Notes: generated by a model from the sequence alone, not told the origin. Counted from the stretch's first letter, positions 13,212 through 22,555 are shown. The stretch: DNA of 64,000 nt from Kaistia defluvii (GCF_026343955.1 NZ_JAPKNI010000001.1:868001-932000); one strand, 5' to 3'. A program made the numbers and translations.

Positions 13212-14090
13212 ATGAACCCGAAGATCCGCAAGGCCGTATTCCCCGTCGCAGGCCTTGGCACCCGCTTTCTCCCCGCGACCAAAGCCATGCCCAAGGAGAT
13301 GCTGACGGTCGTCGATCGTCCGCTGATCCAATATGCTGTCGATGAGGCGCGCGAAGCCGGCATCGAGCATCTGATTTTCGTCACCGGCCGCAACAAGGCG
13401 GTCATCGAGGATCACTTCGACGTCCAGTACGAACTGGAGGCCACGCTTTCCGGTCGCGGCAAGCAGGAGGCGCTCGACCTGCTGACCAAGGATCTGCCGA
13501 AGCCCGGCTCGACCAGCTTTACCCGCCAGCAGGTTCCCCTCGGCCTCGGCCATGCGGTCTGGTGCGCACGCGAGATGATCGGCAACGAGCCGTTCGCCGT
13601 GCTGCTGCCGGACATGCTCATGAAGGGCGAGCCCGGCTGCCTGAAGCAGATGGTCAAGGTCTATGAGGAGTGGGGTGGCAACGTCCTCGCCGTCGAGGAA
13701 TGCGACCCGTCGCAGACCCACCAGTACGGAATTGTCGGCGTCGGCGCCGAAGTCGGTGGCGCCGCCTTCCGCATCAATGCGATGGTCGAGAAGCCGAAGC
13801 CGGAAGTCGCCCCGTCCAACCTCTATATCAACGGCCGCTACATCCTGCAGCCCCAGATCTTCGACCTGCTCTCGAAGCAGGAGAAGGGCGCCGGCAACGA
13901 GATCCAGCTGACGGACGCCATGCTGCGCCTGATGGACCGCCAGTATATCTACGGCTGCCGCTTCAACGGTGAGACCTATGACTGCGGCAACAAGGTCGGC
14001 TTCCTCGCCGCCAACGTCGCTTTCGCGCTCGACCGCCCGGATATCGCGGCGGAATTCCGTCCCGAGCTGGAAAAGCTGCTGGCGCGCTAA
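13212..14090 (+). CDS. galU: UTP-glucose-1-phosphate uridylyltransferase
   Basis: A 292-residue nucleotidyltransferase that makes UDP-glucose from UTP and glucose-1-phosphate. The N-terminus contains the diagnostic [24 protein letters not shown] with the [11 protein letters not shown] signature, followed by [12 protein letters not shown] and the sugar-binding YDCGNKVGF near the C-terminus. The length is typical. GAGGCG lies just upstream of the ATG. It shares a 149-base divergent promoter region with galE; the two gene products act in sequence (exoN/exoB in rhizobial naming). Confidence 0.97.
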   Translation: MNPKIRKAVFPVAGLGTRFLPATKAMPKEMLTVVDRPLIQYAVDEAREAGIEHLIFVTGRNKAVIEDHFDVQYELEATLSGRGKQEALDLLTKDLPKPGSTSFTRQQVPLGLGHAVWCAREMIGNEPFAVLLPDMLMKGEPGCLKQMVKVYEEWGGNVLAVEECDPSQTHQYGIVGVGAEVGGAAFRINAMVEKPKPEVAPSNLYINGRYILQPQIFDLLSKQEKGAGNEIQLTDAMLRLMDRQYIYGCRFNGETYDCGNKVGFLAANVAFALDRPDIAAEFRPELEKLLAR

Positions 14091-14105
14091 GGCGTCCAAA
14101 GATAC

Positions 14106-14134
14106 GACACGAAGCGGCCCTGCCGCTTCGTGTC
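14106..14134. terminator. Bidirectional hairpin between galU and the ankyrin gene
   Basis: A perfect 12-bp stem, GACACGAAGCGG (14106-14117) with CCGCTTCGTGTC (14123-14134) and a 5-base loop, lies between two convergent stop codons. No T-tract is present on either strand, so termination strength is uncertain. Confidence 0.6.
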
Positions 14135-14147
14135 CCCTGCCCCGCGC

Positions 14148-14849
14148 CTACTCCCGGGCGCCTGCCTTCGTCAAAAGCGCGACGATCGGCAGAAAGCCTC
14201 GTTGCCTGGCGTGCCGCAACGGCGTGACGCCATCACGATCCGGGAGCGAGGGATTGGCCCCGCCGTCGAGCAGCAGCTTGACGATCGCGATGTGGCGTTC
14301 GCCGCCATCGCCGAGCAGGATCGCCTCGAGCAGCGCCGTCCATCCCAGATTGTTCACATGATCGACCGCCACGCCCGCCTCGATGAGGGTTCGGACGGTT
14401 TCGACATGGCCGCGCTCGGCGGCTGGAATGAGCGCGGTGCCGCCATAGCGGTTGGTGCTCTTCAGGTCCGCGCCATGCGCGAGCGTCAGCTTCAGGATCT
14501 CCAGATGGCCGCGCGCACCGGCGTAGAGATAGGGGCTGTCCTGGATGCGGTCCTTGGCATTGACGTCGGCGCCGGCCAGGATCAGCTGCCGCGCGGCCCC
14601 GACGCGGTTCTGGTGCGTGGCGACAAGAAGCGCCGTTGCGCCATCGGCATTGCGGGCATCGACATCCACACCCTTCGCAAGCAGATTGGCGACGGCGGTT
14701 TCGTCACCACGCTCCACGGCGGCAAACAGCGCGTCCGGGGCGGCGGTCTGGGCGGAAGCGGTCATGACACCGGACACCATCAATCGGGTTGCGACGGCGG
14801 CGGCGATGCCGCCGAAGAGAAAGCTGCGCCGGGTCAGACGGATCGGCAT
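14148..14849 (-). CDS. Exported ankyrin-repeat protein
   Basis: A 233-residue protein with an N-terminal twin-arginine-like signal (TRRSFLFGG, then a hydrophobic stretch ending ASA), so it is probably periplasmic. It has about five ankyrin repeats (residues about 40-230), recognised by NADGATALLVATHQN, SPYLYAGARGHLEILK, GGTALIPAAERGHVE, LGWTALLEAI and GVTPLRHARQRG. Ankyrin repeats bind proteins; the partner is unknown. The start at 14849 is preferred over an upstream in-frame ATG because GAGGA lies upstream and the Tat motif then sits at residues 6-8. Confidence 0.85.
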   Translation of the reverse strand: MPIRLTRRSFLFGGIAAAVATRLMVSGVMTASAQTAAPDALFAAVERGDETAVANLLAKGVDVDARNADGATALLVATHQNRVGAARQLILAGADVNAKDRIQDSPYLYAGARGHLEILKLTLAHGADLKSTNRYGGTALIPAAERGHVETVRTLIEAGVAVDHVNNLGWTALLEAILLGDGGERHIAIVKLLLDGGANPSLPDRDGVTPLRHARQRGFLPIVALLTKAGARE

Positions 14850-14979
14850 GAAGGCGTCCTCGCACACGGATAGCGATCAGGCGCGAGGCGACAGGCCCCC
14901 TCGCCAGCTCTTTCCTTGTAGCCCGGCAGGGCGACGACCGTGAACCTCCCGGAGAGAAAACCGACGGGGCGACGACCGA

Positions 14980-15567
14980 CTACAGCTTGCCGATCTTGCG
15001 ACTGACCTTCTGCAGGTAGCGCGCGCGGCTTTCCGGCGTCGAACTGTCCATCTTGTAGTGCGCGGTATAGCTGGTGCGGCACAGCGGATGGCAGAGCGTG
15101 CGGATGCCGCGCAGGAGAATGCGCCGGCCCGGCTCCCCGACGAATTTCGACAGCATCCAGCTGGCGCCGCAGGTCGTCACCACGGCGATCTTGCGGATGT
15201 TGGTCATGCCCGGGCGCGGCCCCTGCGTCGCCGTCGGCATGGTGAAGGTGACATGCGGCACCCAGACCCGCTCCAGCCAGCCCTTCAGCATGGCCGGCGG
15301 GCCGTACCACCAGGTCGGATAGACGAAGACGAGGATCTCGCACCACTTGATCAGGGCGAGATGATCGGCGACCGGAAGCTCGTTGATGCCGGGCTCGTTG
15401 TAGACGCGGCGCTCGTCCGCCCCCATCACCGGATCGAAGCCGGAGGCATAAAGGTCGAGTAGCTTGACCTCATGGCCGGCGTTGCGAAGTGCGGCCACGG
15501 TGGTGTCGCGCAGGGCGGCGCCAAAACTCTCCGGCACGGGATGGGCGAAAACGACAAGGGCGCGCAT
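14980..15567 (-). CDS. NAD(P)H-dependent flavodoxin-fold oxidoreductase (second copy)
   Basis: A 195-residue protein of the flavodoxin_2/NQO1 fold. It begins MRALVVFAHPVPESFGAALRD, with the FAHP phosphate/flavin-binding loop, and contains VFVYPTWWYGPPAMLKGWLERV, the isoalloxazine-contacting loop of quinone reductases such as MdaB and KefF. Such enzymes carry out two-electron reduction of quinones or related acceptors. It is a tandem paralogue of the gene four bases upstream and appears to be the last gene of a seven-gene minus-strand operon. The physiological acceptor is unknown; reoxidation or reduction of cluster intermediates is my inference. Confidence 0.85.
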   Translation of the reverse strand: MRALVVFAHPVPESFGAALRDTTVAALRNAGHEVKLLDLYASGFDPVMGADERRVYNEPGINELPVADHLALIKWCEILVFVYPTWWYGPPAMLKGWLERVWVPHVTFTMPTATQGPRPGMTNIRKIAVVTTCGASWMLSKFVGEPGRRILLRGIRTLCHPLCRTSYTAHYKMDSSTPESRARYLQKVSRKIGKL

Positions 15568-15571
15568 GGCT

Positions 15572-16153
15572 CTAAAAACGTTCCATCTCTTTCGATACGC
15601 GCCGGAGGAACGCCGAGCGCGTCGCCTCCGTCGAGCGGTTCATGTCGTAATGGGCCAGGTAAGACACGCGGCCGAAGGGCCGGGTCTGCGCCCGCAGCAC
15701 GCGCTTGACGCTGCGGCGCGGCGGGTCCCCGACGAGCAGCGCCTTCCAGCGCGCGCCGCCATAGGTCGCCACCGCCGCGAGCTTGCGGATGTTCTGCAGA
15801 TTGTTGACGGCCTTGCCGCCTTCCATCCGGAACGACACGCCGGGCAGGAACACCCGGTCGAAGAAGCCCTTCAGGATCGCCGGGAAGCCGAAATTCCACA
15901 CGGGATAGACGAGGACCAGCGCCTCGGCTTTCAAAAGGCGCTCGACATAGGGATCGACGTTGCGCCGGTTGCGGGCGAGGTCGTGATAGTCGATCCGCTC
16001 CTGTCGCGACAGCACGGGATCGAAGCCCTCGGCGTAGAGATCGCAATCATCGACCTGGTGCCCGGCGTGCGTCAGGGCCTCTACGACGGTGCGATGCACC
16101 GCCGCCTGGAAGCTCGTCTCGACCGGATGCGCGTAGAGCACCAGAACGCGCAT
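15572..16153 (-). CDS. NAD(P)H-dependent flavodoxin-fold oxidoreductase (first copy)
   Basis: A 193-residue flavodoxin_2/NQO1-fold protein beginning MRVLVLYAHPVETSFQAAVH, with VLVYPVWNFGFPAILKGFFDRVFLPG as the flavin loop. It is clearly paralogous to its downstream neighbour, with the same order of motifs (FDPV, Y-P-W, KGxxxRV), indicating an old tandem duplication. It starts one base after the stop of the FAD-linked oxidase gene, so the two are almost certainly co-transcribed and translationally coupled. Its role is probably electron transfer within the cluster pathway. Confidence 0.85.
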   Translation of the reverse strand: MRVLVLYAHPVETSFQAAVHRTVVEALTHAGHQVDDCDLYAEGFDPVLSRQERIDYHDLARNRRNVDPYVERLLKAEALVLVYPVWNFGFPAILKGFFDRVFLPGVSFRMEGGKAVNNLQNIRKLAAVATYGGARWKALLVGDPPRRSVKRVLRAQTRPFGRVSYLAHYDMNRSTEATRSAFLRRVSKEMERF

Positions 16154-16154
16154 C

Positions 16155-17570
16155 TCAGCTCGCCTGCTGCAGTCCCGGGAACAGGAAGGTCTTGGTGGTG
16201 GTGAAGTCGAAGTCCGGATCTTCCCAGGCGATCATCTTGCCCGGATTGAGCAGGCCCTTCGGGTCCGCCTCGCGCTTGAAGGCGAGTTGGGCGAGGTCGG
16301 TCTGCTTCATGCCGCCCTCCTCCAGCGTATAGCGGTGCGGATTGAAGATCGGACAGCCATGTTCCTCATGGATGCGGATGATCTCTTCCAGCCGTTCCTC
16401 GGTGGTGTAGCGCACCATCGGCAGGCCCATCGGCGTGATCTTGCCGTCGAAGCGGACGAATTCCAGATGGCCGGGAACCTCGTCGCCGAGCAGCTTCGTC
16501 AGCGTCTCGATCTTCTCGATGTGGTGCGGCGGCGGATACATCGACTGCAGATAGGTGATCGACGGATCGACTCGGATCGCCCGCAGAGTCGTGTGGTTCC
16601 AGCCGAGCTCGTAAGCCGGCGGCAGGCCCTTCAGATCCTCGGCCGTGTCGGAGCGGAAGACGATCTCGCCCTTGGTCCGCTCGGTGAAGGCGACGAAGGC
16701 GTCGACCGCATGCGGCGCGAGCGAGACGATCGCCAGCGACTGGCCAGGCTTCAGGAATTTCTGGTGACGCAGGAAATAGTCGTAGGGGATCGGCGCCGCG
16801 ACGGTGGCGAGCTCCTTGAGCAGCAGGCCATCGGCATTGCCGAGGCTGTCGGCATAGCGCACCGCGTCCATGTAGTCGTCGAAACCGACCAGCACGTCGA
16901 CCCAGTCATAGGCCGTGGTCAGCGGCATCTCGACTTCGGTGATGATGCCGTTGGTGCCATAGGCGTGCATCACCTTGTGCAGTTCCCAGCCGGTCAGTTC
17001 CAGGACGCGCGGCTCGGCCTCCATGGTGACGACGCGGAGCCGCAGCACGTTGCCGATATCGCGCAGGCCGCCCCAGCGGATCGAGCCGACGCCGCCGGAA
17101 CCGCCGGCGATGAAGCCGCCGATCGTCGCCGTCTTGGCGGTCGAGGGATGGATGCGCAGTTCCTGGCCGGAATGGGCGCGCGTTTCGGCGTCGAGCTGGG
17201 CGACGACCACGCCGGGCTCGGCGATGACGCGGCCGGGATGGATCTCCTTGACCTTGTTCATCTCGGCAAGGTTCAGGATCAGCCCGCCGGAAAGCGGCAT
17301 GGCCTGGCCGTAATTGCCGGTGCCGGTGCCACGCGGCGTGACCGGCACGTCGTGCCTGAAGGCGGCCTTGAGGATGCGGATCACCTCCGCCTCGTCCTTC
17401 GGCGTCGCCACCAGATCGGCGGTGACGTTGTCGAGCTGGGCCTTCAGGACGGGCGAGTACCAGAAGAAGTCACGGCTCTTCTGCTTCACCAGCGCGGGAT
17501 TCTCCTCGATGGCGATGCCGTCGAGATCGGCCTTCAGCGCTTCGAGGTCGTTACGGAATTGGTGAGCCAT
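16155..17570 (-). CDS. FAD-binding (PCMH/GlcD-type) oxidase
   Basis: A 471-residue flavoprotein of the vanillyl-alcohol/glycolate oxidase group (COG0277). The PCMH FAD-binding domain (about residues 35-215) holds VTPRGTGTGNYGQAMPLSGG (the ADP/FAD loop) and HPSTAKTATIGGFIAGGSGGVGSIRWGGL. The C-terminal FAD-oxidase domain ends PKGLLNPGKMIAW, the family signature. Relatives oxidise 2-hydroxyacids or alcohols; the substrate here is unknown. The open frame extends far upstream through the amidohydrolase gene, but the ATG at 17570, two bases after that gene's stop, is the natural start. Confidence 0.88.
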   Translation of the reverse strand: MAHQFRNDLEALKADLDGIAIEENPALVKQKSRDFFWYSPVLKAQLDNVTADLVATPKDEAEVIRILKAAFRHDVPVTPRGTGTGNYGQAMPLSGGLILNLAEMNKVKEIHPGRVIAEPGVVVAQLDAETRAHSGQELRIHPSTAKTATIGGFIAGGSGGVGSIRWGGLRDIGNVLRLRVVTMEAEPRVLELTGWELHKVMHAYGTNGIITEVEMPLTTAYDWVDVLVGFDDYMDAVRYADSLGNADGLLLKELATVAAPIPYDYFLRHQKFLKPGQSLAIVSLAPHAVDAFVAFTERTKGEIVFRSDTAEDLKGLPPAYELGWNHTTLRAIRVDPSITYLQSMYPPPHHIEKIETLTKLLGDEVPGHLEFVRFDGKITPMGLPMVRYTTEERLEEIIRIHEEHGCPIFNPHRYTLEEGGMKQTDLAQLAFKREADPKGLLNPGKMIAWEDPDFDFTTTKTFLFPGLQQAS

Positions 17571-17572
17571 GA

Positions 17573-18886
17573 TCAGTGTCCAAACAGGGAATCGAGGTCG
17601 CGATAATCGGGCAAGGTCCGGTCGATCGCCTTGCCCTGGCGCAAAACGATGCGATCGGATTGCGGGCGCGACAGGAATTCCGACCACGTCCTGGCGCGGA
17701 ACAGCACCAGATCGGCCGGGTCGCCGACGCGGATGCGACCGACATCGGAGCGGCGCAGGATTGCCGCGGGGTTGGTGGTGACGACGCGCGCAGCGCCATC
17801 GAGAGGATGGTCGAGATGCAGGATGCGCACCGCCTCGCGGAACACCTCCACGGCGTCGAGGTCGCCATAGGCGTAGAACGGATCGCGCGTATTGTCGGAG
17901 GCGACGGCGACGCGGATGCCGCGCTCTTCCATCTCGTTCAACAGCGTCACGCCGCGCCAGCGCGGCGTGCGGCCGGCGTGCCGGTCCTGCAGATAGAGAT
18001 TGCACATCGGCAGCGAGACGACGGCGAGCCCGGCCTCGGCGACGAGATCCATGGTGCGGTCCGCCTCGCTTTCCTCCTGCCGCGCCAGCGAGCAGCAATG
18101 GCCGACCGTGACCTGCCCCTCATAATCGGTGCGGATCGCGGCTTCCGCGATCGCCTTGAGCGAGCGGGCATTCGGATCCGCGGTCTCGTCGACATGCAGA
18201 TCGATGTCGAAGCCGTTTTCCGAGGCCATCGCGAACAGATGGTCGAGCGCCGTCTCCAGCCCGGGGATCATGTAGGTGAACCCGCCGAGCACGCCGCCAT
18301 ACTCGGCAAGCGTCTGCGTCAGGCGGCTGCGCACGGTTTCGTCGAGGAACAGCTCGATCGGCGACAGCGCCACGGCCTGCAGGTCGACGCGACCTGCCCA
18401 GGCGTCGCGCGCCTCGGCGAAGGCCGGCCACGAGGCCGGGAACTGCGGCGGCACGCAATCGATATGCGTGCGGATCAGCTTCGTGCCGTGCGCATAGGCC
18501 GAGCGGAGCGAGAACTCCATGCGCGCCCGCACGTCGGCGGTCGACCAGGTCGCGTCGCGATCGGCATCCACGGCGGCGAGCGCACCGGCGAAATCGCCGG
18601 TCGGGTTCTCGCGGCGGGCCCAGATATGGCCCTTGTCAAGATGGGTGTGCATGTCGACGAAGCAGGGCCAGACCTGGCCCTTGTCGAGATCGAAGACCGG
18701 CAGCTCGGCGACGCTGCCGGCCGGCCGCAGCGCCTCGATCTTGCCGTCGGCAACGACGATATCGGCGCGCATCAGCCCCTCGCCGACATCGCGCCCGTCA
18801 AAGCCGTCGACGGTGACCGAAGGCAGCGTCGCATTGGCCAGCACATAGCGATCCGCATCGGGGAGCGCGGCGAAACCCTTCGTCAT
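17573..18886 (-). CDS. Cytosine-deaminase-like metal-dependent amidohydrolase
   Basis: A 437-residue TIM-barrel amidohydrolase closely resembling CodA. It has metal ligands His80/His82 in DMHTHLDKG, the LHVDET segment, VGHCCSL, and VASDNTRDPFYAYGDLD, which is the cytosine deaminase family signature with its metal-binding Asp. CodA relatives deaminate cytosine, isocytosine, creatinine or related rings. In this operon it sits between an NMT1/THI5-type transporter and an FAD oxidase, so the true substrate is probably an imported N-heterocycle rather than cytosine itself. Its start lies one base from the permease stop, implying coupled translation. Confidence 0.88.
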   Translation of the reverse strand: MTKGFAALPDADRYVLANATLPSVTVDGFDGRDVGEGLMRADIVVADGKIEALRPAGSVAELPVFDLDKGQVWPCFVDMHTHLDKGHIWARRENPTGDFAGALAAVDADRDATWSTADVRARMEFSLRSAYAHGTKLIRTHIDCVPPQFPASWPAFAEARDAWAGRVDLQAVALSPIELFLDETVRSRLTQTLAEYGGVLGGFTYMIPGLETALDHLFAMASENGFDIDLHVDETADPNARSLKAIAEAAIRTDYEGQVTVGHCCSLARQEESEADRTMDLVAEAGLAVVSLPMCNLYLQDRHAGRTPRWRGVTLLNEMEERGIRVAVASDNTRDPFYAYGDLDAVEVFREAVRILHLDHPLDGAARVVTTNPAAILRRSDVGRIRVGDPADLVLFRARTWSEFLSRPQSDRIVLRQGKAIDRTLPDYRDLDSLFGH

Positions 18887-18887
18887 C

Positions 18888-19766
18888 TCAATTCTCCCGC
18901 CGGATCGCGCTCTCGTGCCAGCGGCGGAGCGCCAGGTGCGAGATCAGGCTGGTGGCGCCATAGATCACGACACCCGTGCCGCAGAGCAGGATCAGCGCCG
19001 CGAACAGGCGGGGAATGTTGAGACGGTATTGCGATTCGAGGAGGCGGAAGGCGAGGCCCGAGCCGGCGCCCGCCGAACCGGCGGCGAACTCCGCCACCAC
19101 GGCGGCGATCAGCGCGAGACCGCCGGCGATCCGCAGGCCCGCCAGGAAATAGGGCAGCGCGGCCGGCAGCTTCAGGTGGATCATCGTCTGCCAGCGGCTG
19201 GCGCCGTAGAGCTCGAACAGGTTGAGCAGATTGTGGTCGGTGCTCTTCAGGCCCTGCGTCGTGTTGGAGAGCACCGGGAAGAAGGCGACGATCCAGGCGC
19301 AGATCAGCAGCGCCGACTGGGTCGAGGGCGCATAGATGAGAATGAGCGGCGCGATGGCGACGACCGGCGTCACCTGCAGGATCACCATGTAGGGCGACAG
19401 CGCCAGTTCGACCCATTTGGACGAGGTGAGCAGGATCGCCAGCGCGACCCCGCCGACCAGCGCGATGCCGAGCGCCGCGAAGGTGATCTTCAGCGTCACC
19501 AGCAGCGCAGTGCCGAGGATCGGCCAATCCTTGATCAGCGACTGCAGCACCAGGTCCGGGCCCGGCAGGATGTATTTCGGGATGTTGTAGGCCGCGACAT
19601 ACCAAGCCCAGAGGCCGATCAGGCCGGCGAGCATCACGAGCGGGATGGCCACCCGCAGCACGCGCTCGGTGACCGGCATGGACGGCGCGGGCACGAGGGC
19701 GGGTTCCGGATGCGCAGTCTCCTGCGCGGCGTGGGCCGCGGCCGGGCCCTGATCGATGCTGGTCAT
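18888..19766 (-). CDS. ABC transporter permease (SsuC/TauC/ThiX type)
   Basis: A 292-residue inner-membrane permease with six predicted membrane helices. It carries the EAA loop (LFELYGASRWQTMIHLKLPAALPYFLAGLRIAGG), characteristic of nitrate/sulfonate/pyrimidine importers. The start at 19766 is chosen because its ATG overlaps the TGA of the ATPase gene (ATGA), a hallmark of translational coupling; the longer open frame is an artefact. A Pro/Ala-rich N-terminal tail of about 30 residues precedes the first helix. Confidence 0.9.
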   Translation of the reverse strand: MTSIDQGPAAAHAAQETAHPEPALVPAPSMPVTERVLRVAIPLVMLAGLIGLWAWYVAAYNIPKYILPGPDLVLQSLIKDWPILGTALLVTLKITFAALGIALVGGVALAILLTSSKWVELALSPYMVILQVTPVVAIAPLILIYAPSTQSALLICAWIVAFFPVLSNTTQGLKSTDHNLLNLFELYGASRWQTMIHLKLPAALPYFLAGLRIAGGLALIAAVVAEFAAGSAGAGSGLAFRLLESQYRLNIPRLFAALILLCGTGVVIYGATSLISHLALRRWHESAIRREN

Positions 19767-20623
19767 AGGTGGTCGGCCGCTCCGATCGCGGAAAGAAGGG
19801 ATTCCGAGGCCCGGCGGCAATAATCGCCATAGGCCTGCGAAGTACGGAAGCCGATGCCGCGCGGATGCGGCGCATCGACGTCGATCTCGTCGATGACGCG
19901 GCCCGGACGGGCTGCCATGACGACGATGCGGCTCGACAGGTAGACGGATTCGAATACCGAATGCGTGACGAAGACGATGGTCCAGCCGAACTGTTCCCAG
20001 AGGCGCAGCAGGTCGTCATTGAGCTTCTGGCGGGTGATCTCGTCCAGCGCCGCGAAGGGCTCGTCCATCAGCAGGATGCGTGGGCGGGTGACCAGCGCGC
20101 GGGCGATCGAGACGCGCATCTTCATGCCGCCCGAAAGTTCGCGCGGATAGGAATCCGCGAACTTGTCGAGGCCGACCATCTCCAGCGCTTCCATCACGCG
20201 TGGCCGGGCGGCGGCCTGCGAGATTCCCTTGAGGCGCAGCGGCAGCCAGACATTCTTGAACACGGTCGCCCAGGGCATCAGCGTCGGTTCCTGGAACACG
20301 AAGCCGATCTCGCCCTCGCTCTTGTCACTCGCGGATTTCTCGGCCGGATCGGGCCAGACGATCTTGCCGGAACTCGGCTCGCCCAGTCCCGCCAGCATCC
20401 GCAGCGCCGTCGACTTGCCGCAGCCGGAGGGGCCGAGCAGACTGATGAACTCGCCGGCGCCGATCGTCAGCGACATGTCCTTCAGCGCGATGGTGCCGTT
20501 CGAAAAGGTCTTCGAAACATGCTCGAGACGCACGATAGGCCGTCCGGACAAGGCGGATGGCGGGCTGCTGGCTGCGAGAGACAAGAAATCCGTTTCCTCA
20601 ACTGAAGTGGCGAAGCGCGCCAC
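19763..20623 (-). CDS. ABC transporter ATP-binding protein (SsuB/TauB type)
   Basis: An ATPase of up to 286 residues with Walker A (LLGPSGCGKST), Q-loop (FVFQEPTLMPW), signature (LSGGMKMRVSIARAL), Walker B (ILLMDEPFAALDE) and the H-loop (VTHSVFESVYLS). The motif set and the PGR(V)IDEI C-terminal element are typical of sulfonate/nitrate/pyrimidine importers. The start is uncertain: GTG at 20623 has no good ribosome site, whereas TTG at 20584 has GAGGAA nine bases upstream and would give 273 residues. It lies downstream of the binding-protein gene and overlaps the permease gene. Confidence 0.9.
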   Translation of the reverse strand: MARFATSVEETDFLSLAASSPPSALSGRPIVRLEHVSKTFSNGTIALKDMSLTIGAGEFISLLGPSGCGKSTALRMLAGLGEPSSGKIVWPDPAEKSASDKSEGEIGFVFQEPTLMPWATVFKNVWLPLRLKGISQAAARPRVMEALEMVGLDKFADSYPRELSGGMKMRVSIARALVTRPRILLMDEPFAALDEITRQKLNDDLLRLWEQFGWTIVFVTHSVFESVYLSSRIVVMAARPGRVIDEIDVDAPHPRGIGFRTSQAYGDYCRRASESLLSAIGAADHL

Positions 20624-20680
20624 CAGACTGGCGATGGCATTGCCGGGGCGAGCCCGGCAATGCCTGGAGCGTCGCAGCCC

Positions 20681-21688
20681 CTACTTCTTCAGTTCCTTGC
20701 CCACGCCCTTGCAGGTGAACTTGGTCGTGTAGACCTTGGAAAGGTCGAGGCCCGGCTTGGTGACGCCCGCCTTGACCATCTTCTCGTAGAAATCCTGCAC
20801 GCGCGCATCGGTGATGCAGCCAATGCCCTTGTCGAGCGTATCGCCGGAATCGACCAGGCCGTAATCCTTCATGGTCTGGACGGTGTAGGCGATCTGCTCG
20901 TCCGTGATCTCGGGATTGTCCTTCTTGATCAGGTCGTTGGCAGCCTTGTTGTCGCCATACAGGTAATTGTACCAGCCGACCGTCGAGGCATCGACGAAGC
21001 GCTGGACGATGTCGGGATGCGCGTCGACATATTCCTGCGTGCCTTCGATCAGCGTCGAATAGGTGCTGAAGCCCTGGTCGGCGAGCAGGAACAGCTTGGG
21101 CTTGAAATCGGCCTGCTTGGCGATCTCGAACGGCTCGGAGGTGATGTAGCCCTGCTGCGCCGACTTCGGATCGGCCAGGAACGGCGCCGGATTGAAGGTG
21201 TAGGGCTTGAACTGTTCATCGCGGAAGCCCGGATAGGCCGACTTCATCCACTGGAAATAGGAGGCATAGCCATCCTTCGACAGCAGCAGCGTGTCGAGCT
21301 TGGCGAGGTCCTCGAACTTCTCGACGTCGGGATGGGCGATCAGGACCTGCGGTTCCTTCTGGAAGATCGCGGCGACCTCGACCAGCGGAATGCCTTCCTC
21401 GACGGCGGCGAAGGTCTCGACCAGATTGCCGGCCATGTTGAAGGTCGTCTTGCCGGCCAGCATCAGCTGGCGGTTGGCGGCCTGCGGGCCACCCTGCACG
21501 ATCGTGACCTTGAGGCCATACTTCTCGTAGGTGCCATCGGCGACGGCCTGGTAGAAGCCGCCATGCTCGGCCTGGGCCAGCCAATTGGTGCCGAAGCTGA
21601 CTTCGTCGAGGGCGAAGGCCTGGCCGGAAAAGGCCACTGCCGCCGCGCCGGCCGCCAGACCGATGAACTTAGTCCTGATGGATGTCAT
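20681..21688 (-). CDS. ABC substrate-binding protein, NMT1/THI5-like
   Basis: A 335-residue periplasmic binding protein with a Sec signal peptide (residues 1-26, ending GQAFA). The mature part begins LDEVSFGTNWLAQAEHGGFYQAVADG, the NMT1/THI5 pattern also found in transporters for thiamine-pyrimidine and other N-heterocycles. ATG at 21688 is chosen over GTG at 21694 because CGGAG stands five bases upstream and the signal peptide begins cleanly. It heads the seven-gene minus-strand operon and defines its import specificity. The ligand is not known; a purine or pyrimidine derivative is inferred from the deaminases encoded on both arms of the cluster. Confidence 0.9.
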   Translation of the reverse strand: MTSIRTKFIGLAAGAAAVAFSGQAFALDEVSFGTNWLAQAEHGGFYQAVADGTYEKYGLKVTIVQGGPQAANRQLMLAGKTTFNMAGNLVETFAAVEEGIPLVEVAAIFQKEPQVLIAHPDVEKFEDLAKLDTLLLSKDGYASYFQWMKSAYPGFRDEQFKPYTFNPAPFLADPKSAQQGYITSEPFEIAKQADFKPKLFLLADQGFSTYSTLIEGTQEYVDAHPDIVQRFVDASTVGWYNYLYGDNKAANDLIKKDNPEITDEQIAYTVQTMKDYGLVDSGDTLDKGIGCITDARVQDFYEKMVKAGVTKPGLDLSKVYTTKFTCKGVGKELKK

Positions 21689-22080
21689 GAGCACTCCGCC
21701 TTCCCCTTGTTGCGGCAGCCCCAGCGGCCGCAGATCTTGTTTTCTCGAACCATGTTGCCCGGTTCGCGGCCTTCAAGGCCCAGAAATCGCGCTCTCCAGT
21801 CGCAAGACATATGCCACTCGTCATTCGGCGCGAGGAGCCCCCAAGCCCCTGCGTCCGCCATGGCATACTCCCTGCTCCCGGGAAGTGGCGGCATATTATG
21901 CGACGAATTCTGCTCATGATAGCGGCAGCCGCCAGGAAATTGAGCAACTCCATCGAAAGGACGCGGCGGGAAATGCGCATCCCGCAGGCAGGCCCGCGCT
22001 TGCCACCGGGTCCATGCGCGCCCTACCCTTCCCGGACCTTTCCAGACCCAGACCCCATCCCGTCGAACCGGAGTTGCTCG
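21689..22080. other. Divergent control region of the heterocycle cluster
   Basis: About 390 bases separate the two arms of the cluster and must hold both promoters. Short TATGCCA / TGGCATA half-sites occur near 21810-21872 but are widely spaced. I see no convincing operator, and no regulator gene lies in the cluster. No gene is supported here; the upstream in-frame extension of the RidA gene lacks a ribosome site. Confidence 0.5.
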
Positions 22081-22470
22081 GTGAACCAGCCGCTGATCCC
22101 CAAGGATATCCGTCCGCCCTTCGGCCGCTACAGCCATGGCGTCGAAGCGCCGGCCGGCAGCCGCTTCATCTTCACCTCCGGCCAGCTCAGCATTCGCGCC
22201 GATGACAGCGTGCCCGACAGCGTCGAGGAGCAGGCCGAGATCTGCTTCGAAAACATCCGCTCGATTCTCGCGGAGGGCGGGATGGATCTTTCCGACATCG
22301 TCCGCCTCAATGCCTTCGTCACCAAGCGCGAGGACATGCGCCGCTACATGAATGTGCGCGACCGCTTCGTCAGCGAGCCGCTGCCGGCCTCGACGCTCTA
22401 CATCGTCACCGGCTTCACCCGGCCCGAATTCCTGGTCGAGATCGAAGCCGTCGCCGCCAGAGCGGAATGA
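22081..22470 (+). CDS. RidA/YjgF/YER057c family imine/enamine hydrolase
   Basis: A 129-residue Rid protein. It contains FGRYSHGVEA, FTSGQLSI, the N-I-R-S-I-L-A-E-G helix and the C-terminal GFTRPEFLVEIEAVA, in which the Arg is the conserved carboxylate-binding residue of the Rid superfamily. Rid proteins hydrolyse reactive imines and enamines made by PLP or flavin enzymes; related members act in pyrimidine and heterocycle breakdown. The start is GTG at 22081 with GGAG seven bases upstream. It is the first gene of the plus-strand arm and would suit hydrolysis of an aminoacrylate- or imine-type intermediate. Confidence 0.9.
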   Translation: MNQPLIPKDIRPPFGRYSHGVEAPAGSRFIFTSGQLSIRADDSVPDSVEEQAEICFENIRSILAEGGMDLSDIVRLNAFVTKREDMRRYMNVRDRFVSEPLPASTLYIVTGFTRPEFLVEIEAVAARAE

Positions 22471-22555
22471 ACGGCCGGTTGTCTGGCGCGCATCTTGCCA
22501 GCCAGGCGCCAGCGGCACCCGGCGTCGAGCGACGCGCGAGAGGACAGGAAGCGAC

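Noticed and set aside
17571-18098. Upstream in-frame extension of the FAD-oxidase gene
   Set aside because: It overlaps the well-conserved amidohydrolase gene in another frame and encodes Arg/Ala-rich shadow sequence; the ATG at 17570 starts the conserved protein.
21800-21905. TATGCCA/TGGCATA half-sites as an operator in the divergent control region
   Set aside because: The half-sites are about 50 bases apart and imperfect, and no regulator gene is linked; chance occurrence cannot be excluded.
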